Assembly: GCA_951799425.1 (NCBI GenBank)
Contig: OX637394.1
Location: forward strand, 6,583,501 to 6,647,500
Direction of reading: 5' to 3'
DNA from: Ilex aquifolium
Taxonomy: Eukaryota > Streptophyta > Magnoliopsida > Aquifoliales > Aquifoliaceae
Length of the DNA stretch: 64,000 bases
Shown: one piece after another, positions 49,026-60,024 of the stretch
Layout: every line of letters begins with the position of its first letter
Numbering within the stretch: the first letter of the stretch is position 1
Translations under genes and position numbers: made by a program
Notes under the pieces: generated by a model
The model's input: the letters and a program-made list of their open reading frames with translations, nothing else
Told to the model about the DNA's origin: nothing
Databases searched by the model: none

Positions 49026-50319
49026 GATTTGGAAAAATCAACTTCGAGTTGGGTTTTCAGGTCTTGGGAGCTTCCTACGGGATTCTCACGCTACAAGAGG
49101 TAGGGGTTCTCCTACTTGGGTTGATTTCTTACCTAAAATGCCTATGATTATGGTTTGGTATATATATAGATATGTGTACATATTTATATGGATATAGTTA
49201 TGGAATAATGAAGAAAATGGGTAGGTTGTTTGAAAAATTACACTTGCCTATTGGTGGAATTTAGGTAAAATAATTTTATCCTAAATTGGTATGTAGAAAT
49301 TGCCTATTGGAATTTCTTGAATTATGTGGAAATTGGGCATGATATGTGTTACCATGTTGTTTGCCTTGAAGGTGTTTGACAAAATACCTAAATGGATTGA
49401 AATTGTTATATGATAAATAACATGTTATGTCTTATGTGGTAAATGAAAATCATATGTGTACGATATGATTTATGTTGAAATTGTGAATGTCAGATATATA
49501 TTTTGATATATCAATTGTTGTGATGAAGCATGAAATTTATACGTTTATAATGTAAATTGCCATGGAGTGGAATTGATTATGTTAGTTTAGTCCATATGGC
49601 ATGCATTACATATGTGACATAATGTTATTGCAATGATACATCGCATTGCATATGCACGGGGAATTCACATCATGAGTGGTGTGTGTGTGTGCATGATTGT
49701 TGTTAATACCATATGTTGGAATGTGGTAGAGATAGTTCATATGACATTCATTACATATGAACCTTGCATGAGAGAAGCAATGGGTCATTACATTGCATAT
49801 GTACGGGAACATCACATACATGGACATTGTGTCATAAGGATGTTGTGCATGGGTGTTTGTACCACAATCTATGTGGTATTAAATGCATGTGGTTACGGGA
49901 ATTGCTCATTGGCATTATCGCATATAGAGCATGACAGTGGTAACTCCATTCATGAATATTAGCCGTGAGTGGAAGCATGTGTGGTTGGTGCATGGTTAAA
50001 TCAACACCTTGTTTGGTGCTTGATATGTGGACTCGGGAGAAAAGTGGATCGACGATCCTTTTTGAGTCGCATGGTTGCATTGCATAAGTAAAACTTGTGT
50101 CTGGGTATAGCAAGAAGGGGTATGGCGACTTCCTCGGGTGAAAGACCCGAAATCACTTGGTTCAGTTACTCCCCTGAGGTGAAATTCCGGAAAAGTGACA
50201 TGGTGTACGGAACCAGCGGTGTGACTCCGAGAATCCGTTGCCCAACAAAGACACAAGAGTTTTGATTTATAAATTGTCATTGAATGTATAACATCAACGG
50301 CGGATTTTACAACACACTG

Positions 50320-50690
50320 ACATCTCATTGTGTGTGTGGGAGCCGGGAGGGCTCGGGTTGTGTTATATGATTGAGTCTCATCTCACTCATGGCATGTTAT
50401 ACACATTGACATTACATTGTGTTGTCGAGCCGGGAAGGGCTCGGGGTGAGTGCATAAATGAGTCACATCTCATTTCATGATACATCAAACACGTTGGCAT
50501 TAGCATTGTGTTGAGGAGCCAGGGAGGGCTCGGGTTGAGTACATGAGTCCCATCTCATTTCATGGGGCTTAGGTAGCCCGGTTTAACATACATGGCATTG
50601 ACATGTAAAGGGAGTCAGAGTGGACTCGGGTTGAGTGCACATGGGTGGGTCTCACCTCATTCATGGCATGACATTATAGCATTACATCAT
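50320..50690. repeat. Tandem repeats of about 100 bp within the solo LTR
   Basis: Four diverged units each carry GAGCCGGGAGGGCTCGGGTT-like sequence, a TGAGTCTCATCTCA-like stretch and CATTGACATTACATTGTGTTG. Confidence 0.8.
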
Positions 50691-53217
50691 TTAATTGTAT
50701 ATTATTTGATGGAATGATTACGGATTTATGGATGTTGCATGTGAACATTTCATATGCATATAGGTTGAGGAGTAGCCTCTGTAGGAAATACTCTACTGGG
50801 CGTTGGCTCACCCTATACGGGAACACATTTCAGGTGGGAGAGATATACCGGCGGATGGCTCCATTTTGGACCCTCGTGCTTGAAGAAAGCCGCATGTGGC
50901 TTTACTTAATGTTTTGTGTAATTACATGTTAGAAACTATATTTTGGGGCATGTAATGCGTAAAATAACTGTAATAGAACTTATAAAGACTATTGTTAGAT
51001 TAGCCTTTCATGTTTTGATTTAAGTATGGTTAATTGGACCCAGTGTGGCCAATGTTTATTTATAAATGGACCCGGTGCGATCATTGCTTTATATTGGGCC
51101 TCGGATGGGTCATTTGAATATATATTGCATAGGTTGAGTTTTGGGTAGAGCTCCCCGTACAAAGGAGACTCTGCCCGATTTTTTGTTCAATTATGGACCC
51201 CGATAAATGGGGTATAACGGAGCGATATCGAGTTACTCGGTATCCACGGGTATTCCGCAGGTTGATGGGTAATCAACGGACCCCCGGATTTTGGGGCGTC
51301 ACATACCGGCTTCCAAAAACCCCATATTTAATCCTTATGAAGGGTCCAATAGTTGGGTCTATCATTTGATAACCCAGAGGTCTCAGACACTGTGGTCGGT
51401 CGCTGAGTTTGAGGAAGTAGTCGGCGCAAGTTTAGACAACCTATAACAGGCTATCCCTATCAAGACTAAGGTATTTATAAGGACGTCTCAATTTACAGCT
51501 TGTCTCTATTATCACTTGAGTTACTCTTAAAATTGTAATATTAATAGTTTATAAATGAAATATGTAAATAAAATTAAAAAAAGAGTTACGTGTAGTTACT
51601 TACAAAGAGATCAAAGGTGTTATAGACATTTTAAAATTGGACTCCAAACGCCTTGTTTCTCTTTGATGATCATTAGTTGCCTGCATTGGTAAAATGAGCA
51701 AACCATTCTTCTTACATTCTAACGTGTTACTGCATCTCTCAATATCTCACTAACTACCTAACTCAATATTAGAGGTGACAATCTTAACTCATTACTCATT
51801 AATCCGCCCAACTCACTCATAAATAAGTGGGTTGGGTACCTATATTAATTAATACGTGTTTTAAATGGGTTGGGTAATATGATTCATTTTAATTAAGCGG
51901 GTTAATATGAATTATAAATGGATATCCATTGGGTTGATTATTTATATTTCTATTAAATAACACAAGTAATAAAATTAAATACACACACTAATATACCAAA
52001 AAATACACATATATACACTAATATACCAAAACACACACACACTAACATATCAAAAATACACACACAAACACACCACCCATGACCACGCTGTCGACCTGCA
52101 ACTCGTGACCCATAGGTTGGCTCGCGATCCATGGGCCGGCCCATGACCCGTGGATGGACCTGTGGCACACAATCGACCCCAACCCAATATGTGTGTGTAT
52201 TTTTTTTATTAATGTGTTTTAGTTTTTGTATTAGTATATGTTTGTGTATTTTTGGTGTATTAGTGTTTGTTTTAGTACACTAGTAGGTGCACACATGCGT
52301 TGCACGTGAATAATATTAAATTATTCGTTGTTAACATTTTTTGTTATCATTTTGCAAGTTAATTTGTTGTGGTTTATATTTTTACTAATGAGATGTGAAC
52401 GAAAAATAAAAAAACTAAACAAATATACTAAGATTTGAAGGACAATATTAGTTCATGGTTGAGTGACCATAAAAGATGGAGGATGGATGAATTAAAGGGA
52501 AGAAGTAGTCATTCCCTAATGATTTGTACATGGCCCCAGTTAGCAGGTGTCACAAAACTTCATAGGTGAACATTTCAGTGGTAAAAGTACACATATTTAC
52601 AGCATACAATCCGCATGGTCATGACTTTTCTCTTTTGCATTTGAGCCACATGAAATGCATGCATCATTTTCATGTCCACTGAATTGAACTGATTGTCATT
52701 ATAATTCTATGTAAATTGATTATAATTATCATTTAGCCAGTTAGGTACATGCCAAGACATGGTATTAACAAAATTGATAGTCTAACACATCAAAAGTAAC
52801 CTAAGGAAAAACAAACTAACCTGCACACATTATAAACCCACTAAAATTTATCAAATCACCATTGACCCAACAAGAAGACCAATAGAAGACCCCCCCAAAA
52901 AAAAAACCTACTGAGTCAATAGAAGGGTGAGTAACAGCTAAAATTATCTAAATCACTCAAGGTCCAAAAGAACTCATTTAGGGTCTTGCTTATGCTTCTT
53001 TGCTTAGTGCTTGTTGGATTCGCTTTTCATCTTAATTTCCATGCACTGCTCCATCTTTTTTCCCTTGGATTTTCAAGTAGAAAAGATAGATAATGTCATT
53101 GTATCTAACTTAAAAAGAACTTCTTATGATCAAAAAGAAAAAAATTTAAAGAGAACTTCATAATTGTAACCTAAGACACAAATATGGATACACCACCATT
53201 ATTTACATATGGTTTAA

Positions 53218-53392
53218 TCTATAATACAAAACATGACAGACTTTAATAGACTCATCCGACAGACTTTAATAGACTCATCCAATGGTTATCAACATCCCTC
53301 TCAAAACCATTCACATTGAATTTCTCTTTCCCTCCAAATTCATCACTTCTCATTTATGTTGCACCGTGTCTTCAGGCACGGATTACCCCTAG
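53218..53392 (+). mobile_element. Mini-Helitron, 175 bp, nested
   Basis: Starts TCTATAATACAAAACA and ends GGATTACCCCTAG with hairpin GTGTCTTCAGGCAC, between A and T. Same family as 5385-5516. It contains a short internal duplication, GACAGACTTTAATAGACTCA, that the other copy lacks. Confidence 0.82.
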
Positions 53393-53544
53393 TTTGTCTA
53401 TACATATAGACACAAAAATACATACATATGTATGCATATATGTATATCTAATCTCTCATTGAAATCTACGCTTTCTAGAACTAAAGTCCAAATCATTTTG
53501 AGCATATACAGAGATTAAAGGCGGCAATAATTATGGGTATGGTC

Positions 53545-53648
53545 CCCAACAACCACATAAAACAACTAGCAAGTTGTTAATCTTTAATGTCGTGGATTCG
53601 AACTTTGTCACATTCTCTCCGTAATAGTTTTTGATTAAAAAAAAATAG
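53545..53648 (+). mobile_element. SINE relic with Pol III boxes and A tail
   Basis: It has TAGCAAGTTGT (A-box-like), GTGGATTCGAAC (B box) and a tail of A residues after TTTTTGATT. Related to the relics near 8120 and 46570. Confidence 0.5.
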
Positions 53649-54030
53649 AAAATATGGTAGGTGGCTTAGGGTAATGCAATAAAAAATTCAATTCATTTCA
53701 AGGGACTCAATGATCCAAGACAATATTAATTATGGATTAGGTCACCAAAAAATAATATAATGGATAAAGAATTCATTTGCACATGTAAGGCATAAAAAAT
53801 TCTTAATAAGTCTGTATGTTTACCAACAAATAAAAAAGACTTGGAAAGAAACAAATTATAAAAAAAGACTTGGTGAGGATGTTCATTTCTTGATCTAATC
53901 CTTTGATATTAAATTATCCAAGTCAAATTTGGATTTTTTTATGGTTGTTAGAACAACCGGATTTATTTTTTTTAATCCCAAAAAAAAGTAAATTTTTTCA
54001 TTTTTCGTGGGTACCATTCATATTTTTTTA

Positions 54031-54128
54031 GGAGGGGGAAGCGGGGGAGAGGGAGGTGATGAGGTTTGAACCTGTAATCACTTGGGGGCGAGAGTAAACT
54101 CTTTTCACTGAGCCACTCCCCCACCTCC
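54031..54128 (-). mobile_element. SINE head with tRNA-like promoter
   Basis: On the minus strand it has AGTGGCTCAGTG (A box) and, 34 bases on, CAGGTTCAAACCTC (B box), the spacing of a Pol III promoter. Purine and pyrimidine runs flank it. It does not fold as a tRNA. The 3' end is unclear. Confidence 0.55.
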
Positions 54129-54336
54129 CATAAATACTCTTGAATTCGTATACGACACGATTAATAAATTTGTCGAATTAGTGTCAAGACATTTGTCACG
54201 TTTAATAAAATAGATTAAGTTAGTATTAATAAATATATTTTTTCACTTAAAATAGCATGACATGAATATGATACTATGTAGTCTAGATGCTAGTCAAACA
54301 CTATGTAGTCTAGCTGCTAGTATATATATATATATA

Positions 54337-54590
54337 TAACAACCATACTTGCATTAACAGGGATGCACCAGGATATACCCAAAAAATTTATTGGTAAGTG
54401 TGGACTCACACATACACACATATATATTCTATTACCAGAAGTCCACACTTACCAATAAATTTTTTGGGTATATCCTGGTGCATCCCTGTTAATGCAAGTA
54501 TGGTTGTTACAAGGATGCACCAGGATATACCCAAAAAATTTATTGGTAAGTGTGGACTTCTGGTAATAGAATATATATGTGTGTATATGA
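54337..54590. repeat. Three-armed perfect palindrome (plus, minus, plus)
   Basis: Arm 1 (54337-54406) is repeated exactly, inverted, at 54440-54509 over 70 bases. The middle arm, extended leftward to about 54413, is again exactly inverted at about 54513-54584, with continuation GGACTTCTGGTAATAGAATA. The middle arm can therefore pair with either neighbour but not both. It lies inside the Helitron. Confidence 0.92.
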
Positions 54591-56078
54591 GTGTGTGTGT
54601 GTGTGTGTAAAGTTACAAGGATTTGAAATATAGTACCAATCCTACCTTGTGATGAGTATGCAAATTGGGAGGTAAGAGCACCCAGAAAACTCTCCGTCTT
54701 TGTCTTTCTTTCATTTCAGTTTGTCAATCTATCATTCTTTATCACATACTGGTAACGTTCAGAGTTTATAGTGATCCAATGTCTTCCTTCCCCATATATT
54801 AGGGACATGAGTGATAAAGTTGATGTGACGAAGTTAAAGCAGAAGATTGGAAAAATAAGGAATCAGTTTTTAAACTATATGCAAAGTTACTGAATTTGGG
54901 AAAAGAATCTAAAGAGTTGAAATTACTAACATTAACTAAAGAGATGAAGAGTTGTAACAGCCAAAATAACAATTATTTACGTAAAATCAAAAGACATTTT
55001 CCTTAATGAAGGAACTCGGGTAGGTTATCTGCCACTCAAATATAATCTCAAATTGTATGATGCCAGCAAAAATATTAACTAAAATAATCATCAACTAATA
55101 GATATGCCGTATTAGATTGCATATATTGCATCTGTTGAGTTTAATACATAATTGTGTTATTATGTCTAATCACCCCCACATTTCTACTATCAATGGAGTA
55201 CAAATGTCATAATTCCTAATATTAATAGAATTGTTAATTGGTGTTTTGAAGGATAGTGCTGTGTTTATATAATTTTTTAAGGGTATAATAGTCATTTAAA
55301 AGTAATATAGATTAGTGTGTGTATTTTTAGTATATTAGTTTTTATGTTTTGGTGTATTAGTGTGTGTGTTTGTATTGTCTATTAAGAATTTTAATTATTT
55401 TATGGGTTAATGGATTTAACCCAACCCGTTATAAACTCAACACATTATAACCCATTTAATATGTGAGTGATAAATAGATTGGATTTATTTTAATCCAAAC
55501 TAATTTAACCCAACCCAACCCACCCATTTGCCACCTCTACTAACTATATATTTATAAGAAAATGTTATTTATACATAATTTAATAATTTTATTTAGTGAC
55601 ACAAAGGATTATAGTCATTGAATTGATAGTGGGTTCTAACTAATAGTAGGGTCTATTATCAATCTAATAATAGAAAAATGATAAGGTCACCAAATAATAT
55701 CACTAAATAAGCTCATATTTATAACATGCATAAATCAAACTATCGTACTAAAAATTAATTTTACTTAATTATTTTTATAACCAAGGAGTACAAATACATC
55801 GGACTGAAAGTTACAACTACAAATCTGATTCGATATGGTACTGAAATAATTTTTAGTGCATACATAGTCTTATTCATTTGAGTAATAATACATGTACTTA
55901 AAAAGTAGACTTGATAATTACAACTATTGATTAAGTAGTAGATCTCAATAAATATTGGGACCCACAGTAAAATCAATATTTGTAATTATCAAGTCTATTT
56001 TTTAAGTCTAGTTTTTACATATATATATTTATATATAACTCTACGTATTATTACATACTTATTTGTATATAAGAAGAT

Positions 56079-58216
56079 TCAAGCTGCAACATACAAATTT
56101 CCAGCCAAGCGTGGCTGTGCTAGAGCTAGCAGTGGGTGAGCTAGAAAGAGATCAGGCTGTGCCTCTCTGAGGTCAATACTAGACACAGAGGGTGGCAACT
56201 TCCAAGTGAACCCTTGAAGAAGCCTAGCCAAAAGCATGGAAGTCATGGTAGAACCCAATTTCACCCCCGCACACCCACGCCTTCCTGTGCTAAACGAAAA
56301 CATCTTCAGCTCCGGGTCAGAAAGCCCCACCTCCGAGCCACCGTCCTTCAGGTGGCGCTCCGGCTTGAACTTGAGTGGCTCCTCCCAAACTCTCGGGTTG
56401 CGGCCGAGTCCCGGCCGGCTCAGCAGCACGTGACTACCCTTAGGGATGAAGTAACCGGCGACGGTGGTGTCTGCGACGGACACGTGTGGAACATTGAAGG
56501 GTGCTAAGGGGTGAAGCCGAAAGGCTTCTCTGGCGCATGCTTTCACGTAATTGAGGTGTGGCAAATCGGACTCTTGGACTAGTCTCTCTTTTCCAACAAC
56601 TCTGTCTAGTTCTTCTATGGCCTTTTCAATGGTCTCGGGCTGATTTATCATCTCTGCAAGTGCCCATTCGACGGCATTTGATGGATTGTCCACTGTTGCT
56701 AGCATTAGTTCCTGTGAAGTACACCAACTAATTAACGCTATTTTGTGAAACCATTATTCTTTAACGATATTGCACCAATGCAAAAGCAGCACAACAATAC
56801 TCTTTTTTTTTTTTTCGACCATAAAGTATGAGATCAATGATAAATATTGGGTGGTGTAATTGTCCACTAGCAACTGTCACATGATATAATCGTCTACCAA
56901 TAAGTAAACAAGCCAGCAAGTCAACTACACAAAAATTCGTAACAACTTGTCATGCATAACTACATCAATGATAGAAAATGAATTTTATTTTATCCATTTT
57001 TGTAGTTTTTTTATTGGATTGTTACACCACATTAACATTGTTGATATAGTGTAACCATTACATCTAATATTTACTTAAAAAGAATATGGAATATTAAGTG
57101 CTCATAGTCAATTTCCAATGGCATGTTTTACATTACTACTCTCATGTGAGAGTGTGTGTGTTTGTATGAGAAAGAGAGACTTACAACAATCTGGCCTTTG
57201 ATCTCTTCAGCTGACAACACTGGTCTACCATCTATATCCTTGATAGTAATCAGAACATCAAGCAAGTCTTCTTTTTCCTTCTTACTACTTTCCATCCATT
57301 GCCCAATTCTTTGGTCAATTTCAGGATCATGATATTTTCTTACAGTCCCAAGAGCTTTCTTCATAATCTTCTCATGCCCATCTATGTCAAACCCTCTTAA
57401 ACATGGTAAATAATCAGAGATACAAAAAGAAAAAAGGTACCCAAGAATGGTGAAAAGCCCGGCGACATGCTCTTCCTCTTCAACCCCTGGTCCTCCATCT
57501 TCCATTCCTTTTCCGAAAAACCTCTTTCCAAATATCATTTTCCTTATCACATTACCACAATAATGCTGAGTAGCAATTCTCACATTCACTACTCCGCCTT
57601 CCATGGGGGTTTTGCACTGGTTATACACGTAACGAACAAGGTGATCAGCTTCTTCGTCTCTTTTGCCGTGAAGCCACCGGTGTTTCGCCGGAGAAAGCAC
57701 CTCAGAAGCGAGGATTCTCCTCATTTTTTTCCATTGTTCGCCGGAGGGGACTAGAGCTGCCGATAAGTATCCGTTACTAGCAAGATCAGCAGCCATGCAA
57801 ATAGGTCTAGATGAGAAAATAGCATCTTGTTTCTTCAAGAACTCTCGTCCCAATTCAGGACTAGTAACTGTAATAACATGAACGTTTCCTAGACGAATAC
57901 AAGCTATTTCAGTGCTCATTTCATCCATAAGGTTGTGTATCCATTGGGATATGGGTTTGTTTGTGAGCATTTCGGGGAGATTTCCAACTATCGGCCATGG
58001 TTTTGGGCCAGGAGGAAGTGGTGATTTGTTCTTATTCCCAATGGAATTGTATTTGTACTTGACAAAAAGAAAGAACAACATTGCCATGAGAAGAAGAATA
58101 GAGAAGGAAAAGCTCAAAAGAATTAGTGGTGATTCAATTGAGGCCATATTTTGAGAGCCATGAAATAGGGTTGAGGAGTAGAAGGAAGTGACTAAGGTGT
58201 TATTGTTGATCTTCAT
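56079..58216 (-). CDS. CYP79-type cytochrome P450, copy 2, intact
   Basis: Amino acid N-monooxygenase family, ER membrane, needing NADPH-P450 reductase. The reaction is amino acid to aldoxime. Exon 1 is 58216-57185 (344 codons, phase 0, donor GTAAGT) and exon 2 is 56711-56079 (acceptor CACAG, 210 codons), giving 554 residues, normal for CYP79. Landmarks: membrane anchor about 30-52, hinge [16 protein letters not shown] 68-83, DNPSNAVEW about 352-360 (the CYP79 change in helix I), ExxR at 406-409, FKPERHL 459-465, heme loop [11 protein letters not shown] with Cys491, C-terminus [11 protein letters not shown] second Met at residue 24 is a possible start. The usual VPFGEQW is VPSGEQW (Ser158), unlike copy 1. 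The pair differs at about 30 residues in all. Substrate (aromatic or branched-chain amino acid) cannot be told. Confidence 0.93.
56840..57074. mobile_element. MITE in the CYP79 intron, copy 2
   Basis: Partner of 10009-10274, with the same TAAATATTGGGTG and inverted ends. It lacks about 30 bases of the internal CACCACGTCAGTAGTGTCAC region found in copy 1. Confidence 0.75.
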
Positions 58217-58308
58217 GATCTTTTGTGCTTTGTGTGATTGCCTGCTGTCTCAGAGAGGGGTGTTGTAATGGTGCTTGTGTGCTTGCTGGTTCGTAGTATT
58301 CGCTATAG

Positions 58309-58318
58309 CCTTTTTATA
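58309..58318 (-). promoter_or_regulatory. TATA box of CYP79 copy 2
   Basis: TATAAAAAGG on the minus strand about 95 bases upstream of the ATG, identical to copy 1. Beyond it, about 116 bases (58383-58500) are present here but not upstream of copy 1, so the two promoters differ. Confidence 0.6.
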
Positions 58319-58587
58319 CTGGTTTGTGCATGAAAAGAACTACGTGAATCAATTGTTTAACATGAGATCCTCAAGTCACTTGTGAAACACGGGATCCATC
58401 GAAGACGTGACCAAATGTCTCGACTGTTGACTTTCTATAGTTATGGTCGTTTACAAATTGGATTGAAATTACTTACACCCCATATACACCATTTTATCGA
58501 AGTTAAATGCCATTGGACCTTTACATACCAAGTAATGATAATGCCACCCACAAGTTTAACATAATTTGATGATCTAATAATGTGATT

Positions 58588-59690
58588 TAGTTCTAGGGTG
58601 ATGCATCAACTGTGTTGTTGTGCAGGATGCCAATTCTCTCTCTGGCAACTTATTTGTTAATCTTACATACTTCTTGATGATTAGGTCACGTTGAATTTGG
58701 AACATATTTATCTATTGTCTTTTTGTTTCTTCAGTTCTGGATGGCTTGTTTTATTTTAATGTGTTGTTGCTTGTTCTTTCTCTTTGCTTCTGTTTGGTGT
58801 GACAGACTGACAGCATACTCGTGGCTGCAGCTTAGATTATGAGGTTTTAAGTTTTTCCCATGTCTTTTTTTTACTTCTATTTTTAGCCAACTGTTGATTT
58901 TTTATGCTATTGTTGCTGATGCTTTTTTTATGGATTGGAGGATGTTGTTGAAGCTTGTTTTTGGAGGATGCTACTGAAGCTTATTTTTTGACCCTACCGA
59001 GCAGGTAGTTCAAGGTTGGATTCAAGTAATTGCTGTCTTGTTCTTTGAAATTTTTGATTGGCTACATACATTTATGATTTGGAGTTCAATTTGTCAGGTA
59101 TTGTGTTTAATAAGAGATGATGCAGAGCTTGCCAACAGGAAAGAGATATTGGGAATCTCATGTATAGCTCAAATTTGAGTTTTGATTTTCTGTTTTGCCT
59201 TGTTGGAATTTTGCTATGCTGTAGCAGTCACTGCTTTGCTGCTAGGCCTGTACTGTTGTGCAGGAGTTAGGCTGCTGCTGTTGTGGTGCCTCTGATCAGC
59301 TGGGAGTATTGTGCAATTTTGGAGGAGTAATGTGGAAGATTGGAGATGATTTTGAAGGATTAAAGCCGTTATTCATTGTAACAGATTTTCTATAACTCTT
59401 GCGAACTGAAAATCTGTTTTTTGGTAACAGAATTTTTGTTGGCTTGTAACAGTTTTCTGTTTTGAGTTTAAACAGTTTTTTCTGTTTTGTTAAAAAAAAA
59501 TGTTAATGGCATAATTTTATATACCGTTAAAATTTTCTAGCTTTGATTTTAATGGCATAGTGTTGACTTTGCTGAGAGTAGGGGTGATGATGGGTGAAAC
59601 AATGATTTTAAACAGCAAAATTTTCTGTTTTGATTTTATAATTTTATTCATTTTATAATTTTCTGTTTTGATTTTAAACAGCAGGCGTGT
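58588..59690. mobile_element. Unidentified insertion
   Basis: Not present in copy 1. It is TG/T-rich, with repeated CTGTTTTGATTTTAAACAG and GTAACAG words towards its right side (59380-59680). No coding domain, clear ends or target duplication was found. About 45 host bases at the left junction are also different. Confidence 0.45.
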
Positions 59691-59691
59691 A

Positions 59692-60024
59692 TGATGCAAA
59701 AAAAAAAAAAAAAAACCATTACCGGCGTTTATTTAAACGTCGGAAATAATTTGCAGAGAAGTAATAATTACCGGCGTTTATTTAAACGCCGTAAAATAGC
59801 TCCGGTCACCGAAATTTTAAAACGAAGTCGTCGATTAAATAAACGTCACTTAAATGTTTTGTAAACGTCACTTTAATTTTGTGGCGTTTAATTATACGCC
59901 GGTAATTTTTCCGACGGAGGTTTCGGCGTCGTTAATAACAAACGTCAATAATAATATTTTGTGGCGTTTATTTACAATTACCGGCGTTTATTAAACGCCG
60001 GTAAATGTCTTTTTTCTTGCAGTG
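59692..60024. mobile_element. CACTA-like MITE with subterminal palindromes
   Basis: The right end, inverted, reads CACTGCAAGAAAAAAGACAT, a CACTA-type terminus. The left end (TGATGCAAAAAA, then ACCATTACCGGCG) is a degenerate version. Inside, units built on CCGGCGTTTATTTAAACG are repeated at least five times in both orientations, typical of CACTA subterminal transposase sites. Copy 1 sequence resumes directly after 60024. No matching 3-bp target duplication was seen. Confidence 0.65.

Larger units (their letters stand above)
48270..51303 (+). mobile_element. Solo LTR, about 3.0 kb, probably Ty3/gypsy Tekay/Del-like (fossil)
   Basis: Ends TGTAAAACCC and GGGGCGTCACA, flanked by a perfect TACCG duplication at 48265-48269 and 51304-51308. 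No internal coding region remains, so it is a solo LTR left by LTR-LTR recombination. The size and the GGGGCGTCACA end suit Tekay/Del-type chromoviruses. The orientation is taken from a TATA box (CCTATAAATACCC near 48657). The perfect target duplication suggests a fairly young insertion. Confidence 0.88.
46811..51332. mobile_element. Second MULE-like element with giant foldback, holding a solo LTR
   Basis: The element runs 46820-51323. Its ends open GGGGAAATTGGAAGGGGTAT and, inverted, GGGGTTTTTGGAAGCCGGTAC. Complementarity continues inside (AATTAGACTTAATTG against AATTAGAGTTATTTG). The flanks CTATTTAAT (46811-46819) and ATATTTAAT (51324-51332) are a near-perfect 9-bp duplication. Copy 1 is empty at about 8375. 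The solo LTR at 48270-51303 sits 20 bases inside the right end. No transposase is seen. Confidence 0.78.
52280..55311 (-). mobile_element. Helitron, 3.0 kb, minus strand
   Basis: Read on the minus strand it starts TCTATATTACTTTTAAATGA (from 55311) and ends GCACCTACTAG (at 52280). A hairpin CACGTGC-AAC-GCATGTG lies about a dozen bases inside the 3' end. Flanks are A and T as Helitrons require. Removing it rejoins GTTTTAGTACA with TTAGTGTGTG, consistent with the surrounding repeat. No Rep/helicase is seen. Its 3' end matches the Helitron at 60929-62732, so the two belong to one family. Confidence 0.85.
51762..55547. mobile_element. hAT-like foldback element, holding a Helitron
   Basis: The element runs 51770-55539. 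The ends are TAGAGGTGACAA and, inverted, TAGAGGTGGCAAATGGGTGG. Flanking 8-mers CTCAATAT and CTAACTAT resemble the copy 1 empty site CTACCTAT (near 8890), as an aged hAT duplication would. Both arms also share GTGGGTTGGGT-type and ACACACACTAATAYACC words. Without the Helitron it is about 0.74 kb and non-coding. Confidence 0.72.

Noticed and set aside
49606-50328. Reading frames on both strands near 50 kb
   Set aside because: They lie inside the non-coding solo LTR, overlap each other on opposite strands and show no known domain.
54061-54117. tRNA gene on the minus strand
   Set aside because: A and B boxes are present but there is no acceptor or anticodon stem; a SINE promoter fits better.
54398-54610. 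70-codon frame in the palindrome
   Set aside because: It is only a read-through of the inverted arms and a GT microsatellite.
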